A program made the position numbers and the translations under genes. A stretch of DNA of 15,914 nucleotides from DASUTW01 sp035513995. Its GTDB lineage: Bacteria; Actinomycetota; UBA4738; CALAEC01. A model generated the notes under the pieces. That model saw only the letters and a list, made by a program, of their open reading frames with translations. It had not been told where the DNA came from and made no database searches. Location: assembly GCA_035513995.1 (NCBI GenBank), contig DATKBL010000006.1:1-15914 (forward strand), in the 5' to 3' direction. Positions 1 through 8,084 of the stretch are shown one piece after another. Numbering within the stretch: the first letter of the stretch is position 1; the number at the start of each line of letters is the position of its first letter.

Positions 1-801
1 CCCGTAGGCGTCCTCCTCGCCCGAGAGCATCAGGTCGCCTCCCTCGAGCACCGCGCCCTCCGAGATCGTGAGCATCGCGTAGTTGCTGGGGTTCGAGGCC
101 TTGTCCTCCATCAGGAGCCGGGCCAGCTTCTCGATGTCGACGGGGACCTCCGAGATCGCCGCGCGGTCCACGCCGGCCAGGTACGCGGTGATCAGCGAGG
201 TCTCCCCGCTGTAGCGCCCGAACAGCTCCACGACGGCGATGCGCTCGTGGGAGCCGGTGCTCGTGCGCAGGTTGTGGATGAACTCGACGCCCCGGGTCAC
301 GGCCGTGGAGAACCCGATGCAGTAGTCGGTGCCGTGGACGTCGTTGTCCATCGTCTTGGGGATGGCGATGACGGGGATGCCCTCCTCGTGCATCCGGTGG
401 GCGTAAGAGAGCGTGTCGTCGCCGCCGATGGGGACGAGGACGTCGATGCCCTGCGACTCGAGCACGCGGAGGACGTGCGGGGTGAAGTCGAAGGGCTCCT
501 CGCCTTCGGGGTCGAGGAACGAGGGGACGTCCTTCTCGCGCACCTTGCCGGGGTTCGTGCGCGACGTGTGAAGCACCGTGCCCCCGGTGCGGTCGATCGT
601 CCGGACGGCCACGCGGTCCAGAGGGCGGAGGTTGTCCGCCACGGAGCTCGGGTCGTCCGGGTTCGCGGAGAGGAGCCCGTCCCACCCGCGGCGGATGCCG
701 ACAACCTCGTGGCCTTGCTCGGCCACCCGCTCCACGACCGCCTTGATGCACGCGTTGAGCCCGGGGACGTCGCCCCCTCCGGTCAGGATCCCGATGCGCA
801 T
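1..801 (-). CDS. pfp: 6-phosphofructokinase, predicted PPi-dependent type (3' end outside the window)
   Basis: Phosphorylates fructose 6-phosphate to fructose 1,6-bisphosphate in the cytoplasm. The 267 visible residues begin [16 protein letters not shown], the phosphofructokinase glycine-rich N-terminus. They contain PIGGDDT (residues 124-130) and PKTMDND (148-154), with the catalytic Asp at 152. The residue matching E. coli Gly104 is Asp129 and the one matching Gly124 is Lys149. In this family that pair marks pyrophosphate rather than ATP as phosphoryl donor, so PPi use is an inference from two residues. The ATG at 801 has a strong GGAGGAG ribosome site five bases upstream. The gene is the last visible one of the minus-strand series, 43 bases after the acetyltransferase gene. 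The C-terminal part, which carries the rest of the sugar-phosphate site, is cut off by the window edge. Family assignment is secure; the donor is fairly sure. Confidence 0.93.
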   Translation of the reverse strand, partial: MRIGILTGGGDVPGLNACIKAVVERVAEQGHEVVGIRRGWDGLLSANPDDPSSVADNLRPLDRVAVRTIDRTGGTVLHTSRTNPGKVREKDVPSFLDPEGEEPFDFTPHVLRVLESQGIDVLVPIGGDDTLSYAHRMHEEGIPVIAIPKTMDNDVHGTDYCIGFSTAVTRGVEFIHNLRTSTGSHERIAVVELFGRYSGETSLITAYLAGVDRAAISEVPVDIEKLARLLMEDKASNPSNYAMLTISEGAVLEGGDLMLSGEEDAYG

Positions 802-831
802 GCGCGCTCCTCCATACGTGCCGACCGGCCC

Positions 832-837
832 ATCGTA
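832..837 (-). promoter_or_regulatory. Possible -10 element (TACGAT) for the phosphofructokinase gene
   Basis: TACGAT on the minus strand fits TAnnnT and would place transcription start near 825, giving a leader of about 24 bases that includes the GGAGGAG ribosome site (807-813). No convincing -35 is visible. Read-through from the acetyltransferase gene is equally possible. Confidence 0.3.
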
Positions 838-844
838 GCCCGGG

Positions 845-1288
845 TCATCGCGGGAGCGGCCAGACCATGAGGATGCCGTGGCGCTTCATCCCCAGCGAGT
901 CGTAGAGGGCGAGGCCGGGCCCCTGCTCCTCGTGGGTGTGGAGCACGAGGGAGTCGCATCCGGCGCCCGCGGCGCGGCGGCGGGCCTCCTCCATGAGTGC
1001 CCGACCGATGCCGCGGCGGCGGTGCGACTCGTCCACCGCGAGGCCGTCGAGCCAGGCGCCGGGCGAGGCGTCCATCGGGTTCAGCCTCGTGAAGAGGAGC
1101 GTGCAGGCGCCGACCACGCCGCCGTCCGCCTCCGCCAGGAGCACGAGGCCGTCCTGCGCCAGGAAGCTCTCGAGACCCGCACGGGCCCGGGGATCGCCGG
1201 AAGGGATCGTCCCGCCCACGAACTCCATCAGGCGGGCGATGTCGTCTGCGTCGTCCGGCGTGGCGGGACGGATCGAGAGGTCGGTCAC
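845..1288 (-). CDS. GNAT-family N-acetyltransferase
   Basis: A 147-residue single-domain GNAT protein, the usual size for the fold. Such enzymes move an acetyl group from acetyl-CoA to an amine on a small molecule or protein; the acceptor cannot be read from the sequence. The core is visible: beta strands near residues 48-66, the acetyl-CoA pyrophosphate loop RRRGIGRA at 90-97 after the strand [12 protein letters not shown], and [12 protein letters not shown] at 127-138, where Tyr129 is the usual general acid. The GTG start at 1288 has no ribosome site but has TAGGCT six bases upstream, which suits a leaderless message. It follows the anti-sigma gene by 20 bases. A deacetylase (acuC) lies in the same strand block, so a protein-acetylation role is a possible reading; antibiotic or metabolite acetylation is equally compatible. 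Confidence 0.88.
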   Translation of the reverse strand: MTDLSIRPATPDDADDIARLMEFVGGTIPSGDPRARAGLESFLAQDGLVLLAEADGGVVGACTLLFTRLNPMDASPGAWLDGLAVDESHRRRGIGRALMEEARRRAAGAGCDSLVLHTHEEQGPGLALYDSLGMKRHGILMVWPLPR

Positions 1289-1294
1289 CCGCGA

Positions 1295-1300
1295 AGCCTA
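1295..1300 (-). promoter_or_regulatory. Putative leaderless -10 element (TAGGCT) before the GNAT gene
   Basis: TAGGCT on the minus strand fits TAnnnT and lies six bases before the GTG start, so transcription would begin at or next to the start codon. No Shine-Dalgarno sequence is present. The same arrangement recurs at four other genes in this window. Confidence 0.45.
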
Positions 1301-1308
1301 CCGCGGGG

Positions 1309-2061
1309 TCAGGGCGCGGGGCCGTCCCCCGGGGAATCGCCCCGCTGATCGGGGCCGCCCGAGGCGTCGTCGCCCTCCACGGGAACCTCTTGCTCGGGAC
1401 CTCCGCCCGCCCCGGCGCCGGGGCGGTTCCCGGCTCCGGGCTCGCTGGGGACCTGGTCGGGGAGCTCCTCGGGCGAGTCGCCGCGGTCCTTCCGGCGCTC
1501 CTTGGCCTTGCCTCCGCCCTTGCCGTCGCCCTGAGCGCAGGGATCGTCGGCCGCGGCGACGGCGGCCCCCGTGGCCGCCGCCACCTCGCAGCCGTCATCC
1601 GATGAGGGCGCTCGGGCGCCGTCGTCCGGCCCGGATGAGCTGCCGGCCGGGTCATCGCTCGTCGGGGCGGGCTCGCTCTCGGACTCGCCCGTCTCGACAT
1701 CGACCTGGACCGGGATCGGGAAGTCCTCGGGCACGATGGAGGACGGGCCGCCGAGACGTGCCGTGGCGGCCGCCGCGACGCCCGCACCGAGCAGGAGGAC
1801 GGCGGCGAGCGCCAGCTTCGTCGTGACGCGCCGCGGCCGGAGCTTCCGAACGGTGGACAGGTCCGCGGCCGCCATCGCCGTGAGGTGGCGCGACGCGGTC
1901 TCTGGGTCGGGATCGACGACGAGACCCTCGCGGAGGTCGCGCACGAAGTCGGAGAGCCGCTCGCCCGCCGGTCCGTCGACGGCGCGGCCCTCGAGGATCG
2001 ACTCGATCTGCTCGGAAGTCAGCCTGCTCATCTCGTCCTGGTAATCGTCGAGGGGGCTCAT
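1309..2061 (-). CDS. Membrane-anchored putative anti-sigma factor with a disordered outer tail
   Basis: No database family was recognised with certainty. The call rests on position and layout: the gene overlaps the ECF sigma gene by ATGA (2058-2061), and the 250-residue product has an inside-helix-outside form typical of anti-sigma factors. Residues 1-80 are a charged cytosolic domain (LTSEQIESILEGR at 15-27, ASRHLTAMAAADLS near 56-69). One membrane helix lies at about 82-101 after RKLRPRRVTTK. Residues about 105-250 are rich in Pro, Gly, Asp and Ser with a basic patch (KGGGKAKERRKD), probably disordered outside the membrane. The HxxxCxxC zinc motif of classic ZAS anti-sigma factors is absent. 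The only two cysteines fall in the outer tail, about 20 residues apart, and could form a disulfide. Alternatively it is a sigma-linked cell-surface protein. Confidence 0.7.
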   Translation of the reverse strand: MSPLDDYQDEMSRLTSEQIESILEGRAVDGPAGERLSDFVRDLREGLVVDPDPETASRHLTAMAAADLSTVRKLRPRRVTTKLALAAVLLLGAGVAAAATARLGGPSSIVPEDFPIPVQVDVETGESESEPAPTSDDPAGSSSGPDDGARAPSSDDGCEVAAATGAAVAAADDPCAQGDGKGGGKAKERRKDRGDSPEELPDQVPSEPGAGNRPGAGAGGGPEQEVPVEGDDASGGPDQRGDSPGDGPAP

Positions 2062-2615
2062 CCGGAAACGCCCTCCCGCTCGATCCGGCGAGCCAGCTGG
2101 AGCAGGGCTCGCCGCTGCATCGTCTTGACGGCGCCGGGCGACCTCCCGGTGATCTCCGCCACCTGCCGTACCGAGAGATCGGCGACGACGCGCAGCAGGA
2201 CCACCGTTCGCTGCACGTCGGTCAGGGTGTCGAGGAGATCGGCGGCCCAGCGCGAGCCCAGCCTGGCCAGGCCCTCGGCCTCGACGTCGCCCTGCGCCCC
2301 CCCCGCCGGACCGCTGGCGAGCTCGACCGGGTCGGCGGGGTCCTCCCGGCTCCGCGCCAGGCGGCGCCGCTCGTCGATCAGGCGCCGGTGCGCGATGGAG
2401 AAGACCCAGCTCCGGAAGCTCTTCGCGTCGCCCGAGAAAGAGGCCAGGCCCCGGACGACGCCGACGAAGACCTCGGAGGTCAGGTCCTCCGGCTCGGCGG
2501 CGCGCTGAGCTCGCAGGTACCCGAGGACGGCTGGGGCGAGGTCGCGGTAGATCGACTCCAGCGCCCGCTCGCGGCCTTCGCGGGCGGCCCGGAGCACCTC
2601 CTCGAAGGGACCCAT
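2058..2615 (-). CDS. ECF-family (sigma-70 group 4) RNA polymerase sigma factor
   Basis: A 185-residue protein with only sigma regions 2 and 4, the hallmark of ECF sigma factors that direct RNA polymerase to a small regulon. Region 2 spans about 8-88: EPEDLTSEVF at 41-50 is the core-binding helix, and SFRSWVFSIAHRRLIDERRR (66-85) contains the -10 recognition segment. A Gly/Ala/Glu-rich linker (92-122) joins it to region 4 (about 126-178), where LSVRQVAEITGRSPGAVKTM (147-166) is the helix-turn-helix that reads the -35. The next gene overlaps by four bases and is the likely anti-sigma partner. The ATG at 2615 has no ribosome site but lies six bases after GATAAT, so the message may be leaderless. 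The inducing signal and regulon cannot be told from the window. Confidence 0.93.
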   Translation of the reverse strand: MGPFEEVLRAAREGRERALESIYRDLAPAVLGYLRAQRAAEPEDLTSEVFVGVVRGLASFSGDAKSFRSWVFSIAHRRLIDERRRLARSREDPADPVELASGPAGGAQGDVEAEGLARLGSRWAADLLDTLTDVQRTVVLLRVVADLSVRQVAEITGRSPGAVKTMQRRALLQLARRIEREGVSG

Positions 2616-2621
2616 GGACCC

Positions 2622-2627
2622 ATTATC
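2622..2627 (-). promoter_or_regulatory. Putative -10 element (GATAAT) for the sigma/anti-sigma operon
   Basis: GATAAT on the minus strand is one mismatch from TATAAT and ends six bases before the ATG of the sigma gene, so the transcript would start at or beside the start codon. It lies in the 40-base gap after pyruvate kinase. This gives the sigma operon its own start in addition to possible read-through. Confidence 0.5.
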
Positions 2628-2655
2628 GGCGCGGAGAGGCCTCCGACCACAGGGG

Positions 2656-4056
2656 TCAGCCCACTCGATGGACCTTCAGGAGGTTCGTGCGCGACCTCCC
2701 CACCGGCGTGGAGGCCACGAGGACGACGGGGTCGCCCCTCGAGGCCAAGCCCTCCTCGCGGAGGCGGCGATCCATCATCGCCAGCATCGCGTCGGTGCCC
2801 GCGGGCGGCTCGCACGGCTTGGGGTGGACGCCGCGAAAGATCGCCAGCCGGCGGACCACCGCCTCGTCGTGGCTGAAGGCGTAGACCGGGATGGCGAGAC
2901 GGACCCCGGAGAGCAGGCGGGCGGTGAGACCGGTGCGCGTGAAGCACGCGACGGCGACCGCGCCGGCGTCGACGGCGGCTGTGGCGGCCGCGTGGGCCAC
3001 CGCGCGAGCGTCGGTCCCCTCGACGCGCTCTTCGATCGTCGCGGAGAGGAACCGGGGCCCCTCGTGCTCGGCGGTCTCGAGGATCGTGGCGGCCGTGCGG
3101 GCGGCCTCCACCGGGTACCGGCCGATCGCGGTCTCCGCCGAGAGCAGGATGCCGGCGGCCCCGTCGAACGCAGCACCGGCCACGTCGCTCGCCTCCGCGC
3201 GGGTGGGGCGGCGGTTCTCGGTCATCGACTCCAGCATCTGCGTGGCCACGATCGCCGGGATCCCCGAGCGATTGGCCCGGTCCACGAGGTCCTTCTGGAT
3301 CACCGGGATACGCTCCAGCGGCAGCTCCACGCCGAGATCGCCCCGCGCCACCATCACGGCGTCGGCAGCCTCGATGATCGCGTCGGCGTCCTGGACCGCC
3401 GACCCGGTCTCGATCTTGGCGACGAGGAGGGCGGGCTCGTCGCGGAGGAGGTCAGCGAGCGCCCGCACCTCGGCCGCGCGCCGGACGAACGACTGCGCCA
3501 CGAGGTCGACCGCCGCCGTCCGCACCCACTCGAGGTCGCGCTCGTCCTTCGCGGTGATGGCCGGGACGCCGAGGCGATCCGACGGGACGTTGACGCCGGC
3601 CCGGGAGCGGATCACGCCGCCGCGGACCACCCTGGTCCGGACCTGGTCGCCGGTGGTCTCCTCGACCCGGAGCTCGACGATGCCGTCGGAGAGCAGCACG
3701 CGGTCCCCGGCCTCGAGCTCGGCGGGCAGGCCCTGGTGGCTCGTCGGCGCCCCCGACGCGTCGCCCGTCCCTCCGCCACCCCGCAGGACGAAGCGCCCGC
3801 CGTCCACCAGCTCGACCTCGTCGGGGTCAAGCTCCCCGAGCCGCACCTTCGGGCCCGAGAGGTCGGTCATCACGGCGACGGCCCGCCCGGCCTCCGCCGA
3901 GGCCTCGCGGACCGCGCGCACGAGCCCCTCGTGGTCCTCGCGTGTGCCGTGGGTCAGGTTGATCCGGGCCACGTCCATACCCGCCTCCACGAGCGCGGGG
4001 ACGCGGTCGGCGGTCGCCGGGCCCAGGGTGCAGACGAGCTTGGTGGCCCTGGTCAC
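2656..4056 (-). CDS. pyk: Pyruvate kinase
   Basis: Converts phosphoenolpyruvate and ADP to pyruvate and ATP, the last step of glycolysis, in the cytoplasm. At 466 residues it is near the usual bacterial length. It starts ATKLVCTLGPAT, with Arg31 in ARINLTHG, the catalytic Lys214 and Glu216 in AKIETGSA (213-220), Asp240 in ARGDLG, and RRPTRAEASDVAGAAFDG at 282-299. LLSAETAIGRYPVEA closes the barrel before the C-terminal domain. In the K+-site region it reads DLSGPKVR (65-72): Lys70 replaces the Glu of K+-dependent enzymes and Leu66 replaces Thr, which is the K+-independent pattern. The GTG start at 4056 overlaps the acuC stop (GTGA) with no good ribosome site, which implies translational coupling. 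The LVCT start fits the family well, so this start is preferred. Confidence 0.97.
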   Translation of the reverse strand: MTRATKLVCTLGPATADRVPALVEAGMDVARINLTHGTREDHEGLVRAVREASAEAGRAVAVMTDLSGPKVRLGELDPDEVELVDGGRFVLRGGGGTGDASGAPTSHQGLPAELEAGDRVLLSDGIVELRVEETTGDQVRTRVVRGGVIRSRAGVNVPSDRLGVPAITAKDERDLEWVRTAAVDLVAQSFVRRAAEVRALADLLRDEPALLVAKIETGSAVQDADAIIEAADAVMVARGDLGVELPLERIPVIQKDLVDRANRSGIPAIVATQMLESMTENRRPTRAEASDVAGAAFDGAAGILLSAETAIGRYPVEAARTAATILETAEHEGPRFLSATIEERVEGTDARAVAHAAATAAVDAGAVAVACFTRTGLTARLLSGVRLAIPVYAFSHDEAVVRRLAIFRGVHPKPCEPPAGTDAMLAMMDRRLREEGLASRGDPVVLVASTPVGRSRTNLLKVHRVG

Positions 4057-5186
4057 GAGACCGAGAACGCTCGCTTCACGTCGTCAACGACCGAGCGGAC
4101 CTCGCCCGAGCGACCGGGCGTCTCGGGCGGCTCCTCGGAGAGGCGCTCGGGCACCGGCCCCCCGGCGTGCTCTGCGGCCAGCTCACGCCACGCCTCGGGC
4201 ACCTCGTCGGGAAGCTCGACGCCGGCCATCTCCGCGAAGTAGATCGTCCAGGCCCGGGGGACCACCCGAGCCCACTGGTAGCCCCCGCCTCCCGTGGCGA
4301 CCCAGCGGCCCCCGGCCACGACGTGCGCCAGGTCGTGCAGCTCGACGGCCACCTCGCGGTAGGCCCTCGTCGAGAGCGCGAGGTGGGCGAGCGGGTCGGT
4401 GTGATGCGTATCGCAGCCGAGCTGGGTGACGAGGACGTCGGGGCGAAAGCGCCGCACGAGCGGGGGGACGACCTCGCGGAACGCCTCGAGCCAGGCCTCG
4501 TCGCTCGTCCAGGGCGGGAGGGGCACGTTGACCTTCGTTCCCTCGGCCCTCCCCTCGCCCCGCTCCGACACGAACCCCGTCCCCGGGAACAGGTACCGCC
4601 CGCTCTCGTGGAGCGAGATCGTCAGGACGCGGGGGTCGTCGTAGAAGATCGCCTGCGGCCCGTCGCCGTGGTGGACGTCCACGTCCACGTAGGCGACGCG
4701 CTCGACGCCTCGCTGGAGCAGCCACCGGATCGCCACGGCGGGGTCGTCGTAGACGCAGAAGCCGCTCGCCCGCTCGGGCATCGCGTGGTGGAGGCCGCCG
4801 GCGGGGTTGAACGCGTGCTCGGCCTCACCCTCGAGCACCAGCCTCGCGGCCTCGATCGAGCCGCCCGCCACGCGCGCCGAGGCCTCGTGCATCGCGGGGA
4901 AGATCGGGTTGTCGCCCGGGCCGAAGCCGTAGCGCCACCAGTCTCCGGGCTCCCCCGACCCCGCGCGCTTCACCGCCTCGATGTAGGCAGGCGTGTGGAC
5001 GAGCCCGACCTCCTCGTCGGAGGCGACGCGGGACGGCCGCTCGTCCACGTGGCCGGCGTCCAGCATCCCGTACGCGGCGATCAGCTCACGGGTGAGCAGC
5101 ACCCGCACGGGGCGCAGGGGGTGCTGGGGCCCGTGGTCGTACTCGACGAAGTCCGGGGAGTAGACGAGGGCGACACGGTCGCTCAT
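4053..5186 (-). CDS. acuC: AcuC-type deacetylase (class I/II histone-deacetylase family)
   Basis: A zinc-dependent amidohydrolase that removes acetyl groups from lysines. In Bacillus, AcuC deacetylates acetyl-CoA synthetase; the target here is unknown. The 377-residue length matches AcuC. The active site is complete: the His pair in GGLHHA (His133, His134), zinc ligands Asp170 and His172 in YVDVDVHHGDG (166-176) and Asp259 in QLGCDTHHTDPL, and the transition-state Tyr303 in GGGGYQW. The N-terminal VYSPDFVEYDHGPQHPLRP is typical of AcuC. It overlaps the upstream translocase-like gene by ATGA and the downstream pyk gene by GTGA, so all three should be made together. No acetyl-CoA synthetase gene is visible. 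Glycolytic enzymes of the same operon are possible but untested substrates. Polyamine deacetylase is a less likely alternative. Confidence 0.93.
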   Translation of the reverse strand: MSDRVALVYSPDFVEYDHGPQHPLRPVRVLLTRELIAAYGMLDAGHVDERPSRVASDEEVGLVHTPAYIEAVKRAGSGEPGDWWRYGFGPGDNPIFPAMHEASARVAGGSIEAARLVLEGEAEHAFNPAGGLHHAMPERASGFCVYDDPAVAIRWLLQRGVERVAYVDVDVHHGDGPQAIFYDDPRVLTISLHESGRYLFPGTGFVSERGEGRAEGTKVNVPLPPWTSDEAWLEAFREVVPPLVRRFRPDVLVTQLGCDTHHTDPLAHLALSTRAYREVAVELHDLAHVVAGGRWVATGGGGYQWARVVPRAWTIYFAEMAGVELPDEVPEAWRELAAEHAGGPVPERLSEEPPETPGRSGEVRSVVDDVKRAFSVS

Positions 5187-8080
5187 GCGCCCGCGTGGGA
5201 CTCCTCGAGACGCTCGCAGAGCGTGCGCATCACCGCCAGGCTCGCGTCGGGCCGCTCGCGCAGGATCCGCTCGAACCGTCGCCGGTCCAGCCCGAGCGCC
5301 CGCACCTCGCCCCGGCAGCGGAGCGTGGCCATCCTCGGAGACCCCGTGATGACCGCCATCTCGCCGACGTACTGACCGGGTCCCCGGCGCGTCACCTCCT
5401 CCCCGTCTCGCACGATGTCGATCTCCCCGGCGACGACCACGAAGAGATCGTGGCCCGGCTCACCCTGCTCGGCGATCACGGCGCCGTCGGGGAAGAGCTG
5501 CTCGGAGGCGACCTCCGCCACCTGCTTCAGGTCCTCGGGCGAGAGGTGCTCGAAGAGCGGCACCTTCCGGAGGAACATCATCCGTTCCAGGAGCGGGACC
5601 GTCTCCAGCGTCTCCATGCCTCCTCCTTCCACGGACAGTCGGGCCGTCTCCCGCACGAGCGGGTCGGGGTCGGCGGCCGCGATCCGCCGCAGCCGATCCT
5701 CCAGGGAGGACCGTACCCCAGCCGCAGCGAGCGCCGCGCAGGCGCGCAGCCAGGGGTCGGGGTCGTCGAGCAACTCTCCCAGGGTCGCCGCCACGTCGAC
5801 GCGTCCGGGGCCCGCCTCCTCCCACACGGCCAGCAGCGGGCGGACCACGGCGGCGTCCCGGGAAGACTCCAGCACCTCGAGCGCGTTCGCGCGCTGCTCC
5901 GGATAGGGGCTGGCGAGGTTGTCCAGCACGGCACGGAGACCGTGCCCCTTCTCGGTCCCCACCAGGGCCCGGAGGGCCCGAAGCGCCTCCAGCTCGGTGC
6001 GGTGCCGAAGGGCGTGGACGATCAGCTCGGCCCGCGGATCCGCCGTCCGGTCGACGGCGCGCCAGAGGCGTCCGTAGCGCTCGGCCTCGGCGGCGCGCGC
6101 CCGCGCGTAGGCGCGCAGGCTCGCGTGGTCGGCGGAGCCGACCTCCATCAGAGCCTCCAGCACCTCGTCGGTCGCGTCACCGTCTTCGAGCCGGCGAGAC
6201 AGCGGCTCCATTGCGGCCGGCCCCAGCTCGGGAACGACCTCCAGCGCCCGCAGCCGCACCGAGGGATCGGTATCACGGAGGGCGTCGACCAGCGCCTCGA
6301 TCGCGTGCTCGGGAAGACCCGGCTCGCCGGCCATGGCGCCCAGGGCGGCGGCGGCGGCCGCACGCTCTGACGGATCGCCCTCCCCGAGCATCCCCGCGAG
6401 CCTCCGCGCCCCCTCGTCCGGGCCGAGGAGCGCGCCCGCGGCCGCCGCCCGGACCTCCGGGTCGTCGTCCCCCAGGAGCGGCTCGCCCACGGACCGGGGA
6501 TCGCGCGTGGTGGCGAGCAGCGCGGCGGGCACCGCCGCCCGGACCCCGGCTGCGGGGTCGGCCACCAGCGGGGCGACGGCCCCGGCCAACGACGGGTGGC
6601 CGAGGGCGGCGGCCGCGCCCAGCGCCGCGGCGCGGACGCCGGGATCGGCATCGCCGAGGGCAGCCTCGACCGCCGGAGCGCCCTCCGCGACCCCCACCTC
6701 GGCCAGGAGTCGGAGCGAGATGCGCCGGACCACCGGGTCGGCGTCCGCGGCGCCCTCCACCACCGCCGACACCGCCTGGCGCTCACTGGCGAAGCCGGCG
6801 AACGGCGCCTCCTCGCGCACGAACACCTCGGGGTTGCCCTCGCGAAGGGAGGCCACCACGGCGTCGACGTACGCCCGCCGCGCTCTCACCGTGGCGGCGA
6901 CGGCGAGGAGCGCGGCGACCGCCCCGACGACGGCCACGGCCCGGTCCCCCAGGTATCGGTCGGCCGCCAGCAGGAGCAGGCCCGCCCCCACGACCCCGGC
7001 CTGGAGGGGCACGCCGTCCATGAAGGTCCGGACCTGCGCCCGCCGCTCGGAGGGGACCACGTTGAACAGTGCCTGCCATCCCGTCGCCCAGACGCCGTTC
7101 ACCCACACCATCTGAGCGAATCGGAACCCCACGACCGCACCGAACGTCGGCATGATCGCCACGCCCACGAACCCCACCAGGTAGAGGACGGGAAGGACGA
7201 GGACCATCGCCGCGATGCCGAACCGGGCGAACAGGCGGCCGGCCAGCACCAGGGAGACGAGCAGGGCGACGCCGTTGACGGCGGCGGTGAACCCTCCCAG
7301 AAAGCCCGCCAGGTCGTCCGCGGCCGGGAAGCGGCGCGCGACCACCGTGGCGAAGACGAACGAGAGCGCGAAGTACAGCAGGGCGAGGAGCGCGAGCGCG
7401 AGCGCCATCGCCGCGAGGAGCGGCGAGCGCCGCACGGCTCGGAAGCCCTCCCCCAGGCGCGTGCCCCGGCCTTCCAGCGGTCGACGCGGGGCGGGGCCGC
7501 GCGCGAGCGGCGCGGCGATCAGGGTCGCCGCCCCGGCGAGCGCCGCCCACACCAGGAGCAGGTTGTCGGCGCCCAGGAGCGTGGCGAGCGGCGCGGTAGC
7601 CGCGCCGCCCGCCACGCTCCCCAGGATCAGCCCGGCTCCGTACAGCGGGAAGAGGCGCTTGGCCTGCCGCGTGTCGTGGGCGTAGCCGGCCAGCCCCCAG
7701 GCCGAGAACACGGCCACCGTCCAGAGGACCATCATCAGCAGCCACAGCGCGGGATAGATCCAGGGCGGATCGGCGAACAGCAGGGCCCACGCGGCGGCGA
7801 TCAGCACGCCGGTGCCGGCGTGCACGAGGACGAGCAGGCGGCGCGGGTCTCGCCCTCCCAGCGCGGCTCCCATCCCCAGCATCGCCGCCAGGGTGAGCGG
7901 GCCGAGGGCGATGTAGAGGAGCGGGAGGCCCCGCGACCCGAACCGGGAGAGGAAGAGGGACTCCACCGCCGCGCCCCCGATCGAGAGGCCGACGAACAGC
8001 ACGACCATGAGCGCGAGGACGCGGGCCACGACGCCGCCCTCCCCCGGGCGAATCCGGAGGGCCCGCTGGAGCCGCGACAC
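5183..8080 (-). CDS. ATP/ADP translocase (NTT)-like membrane domain fused to HEAT repeats and a cyclic-nucleotide-binding domain
   Basis: A 965-residue fusion. Residues about 15-405 are hydrophobic with roughly 10-12 membrane helices and have features of the NTT/Npt branch near MFS: ESLFLSRFGSRGLPLLYIAL (40-59) and DTRQAKRLFPLYGAGLILGS (136-155). Residues about 435-820 are HEAT repeats, with recurring DPxVRxxAxxxL units such as DADPVVRRISLRLLAEVG and DDDPEVRAAAAGALLG. Residues about 838-945 form a Crp-type cNMP-binding fold, with KVPLFEHLSPEDL at entry and a phosphate cassette VGEMAVITGSPRMAT (905-919) keeping Glu907 and Arg916. NTT proteins exchange nucleotides in obligate intracellular bacteria and plastids; HEAT/cNMP fusions in free-living bacteria have no function known to me. 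The frame stays open far upstream into the aldehyde dehydrogenase gene. The start is taken as the second of tandem GTGs (8080; 8083 possible), eight bases after GGAG. Substrate and ligand are inferred only. Confidence 0.85.
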   Translation of the reverse strand: MSRLQRALRIRPGEGGVVARVLALMVVLFVGLSIGGAAVESLFLSRFGSRGLPLLYIALGPLTLAAMLGMGAALGGRDPRRLLVLVHAGTGVLIAAAWALLFADPPWIYPALWLLMMVLWTVAVFSAWGLAGYAHDTRQAKRLFPLYGAGLILGSVAGGAATAPLATLLGADNLLLVWAALAGAATLIAAPLARGPAPRRPLEGRGTRLGEGFRAVRRSPLLAAMALALALLALLYFALSFVFATVVARRFPAADDLAGFLGGFTAAVNGVALLVSLVLAGRLFARFGIAAMVLVLPVLYLVGFVGVAIMPTFGAVVGFRFAQMVWVNGVWATGWQALFNVVPSERRAQVRTFMDGVPLQAGVVGAGLLLLAADRYLGDRAVAVVGAVAALLAVAATVRARRAYVDAVVASLREGNPEVFVREEAPFAGFASERQAVSAVVEGAADADPVVRRISLRLLAEVGVAEGAPAVEAALGDADPGVRAAALGAAAALGHPSLAGAVAPLVADPAAGVRAAVPAALLATTRDPRSVGEPLLGDDDPEVRAAAAGALLGPDEGARRLAGMLGEGDPSERAAAAAALGAMAGEPGLPEHAIEALVDALRDTDPSVRLRALEVVPELGPAAMEPLSRRLEDGDATDEVLEALMEVGSADHASLRAYARARAAEAERYGRLWRAVDRTADPRAELIVHALRHRTELEALRALRALVGTEKGHGLRAVLDNLASPYPEQRANALEVLESSRDAAVVRPLLAVWEEAGPGRVDVAATLGELLDDPDPWLRACAALAAAGVRSSLEDRLRRIAAADPDPLVRETARLSVEGGGMETLETVPLLERMMFLRKVPLFEHLSPEDLKQVAEVASEQLFPDGAVIAEQGEPGHDLFVVVAGEIDIVRDGEEVTRRGPGQYVGEMAVITGSPRMATLRCRGEVRALGLDRRRFERILRERPDASLAVMRTLCERLEESHAGA

Positions 8081-8084
8081 CACC

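Noticed and set aside
2614..4429. Long plus-strand open frames of 542 and 512 codons
   Set aside because: They are antisense to pyruvate kinase and acuC, are full of Arg, Ser and Pro repeats, and show no domain; long antisense frames are expected at this GC content.
4053..5186. AcuC as part of an acetoin or acetate utilisation locus
   Set aside because: No acetoin dehydrogenase, acetyl-CoA synthetase or CBS-domain AcuB gene is present; the AcuC name here refers to the family only.
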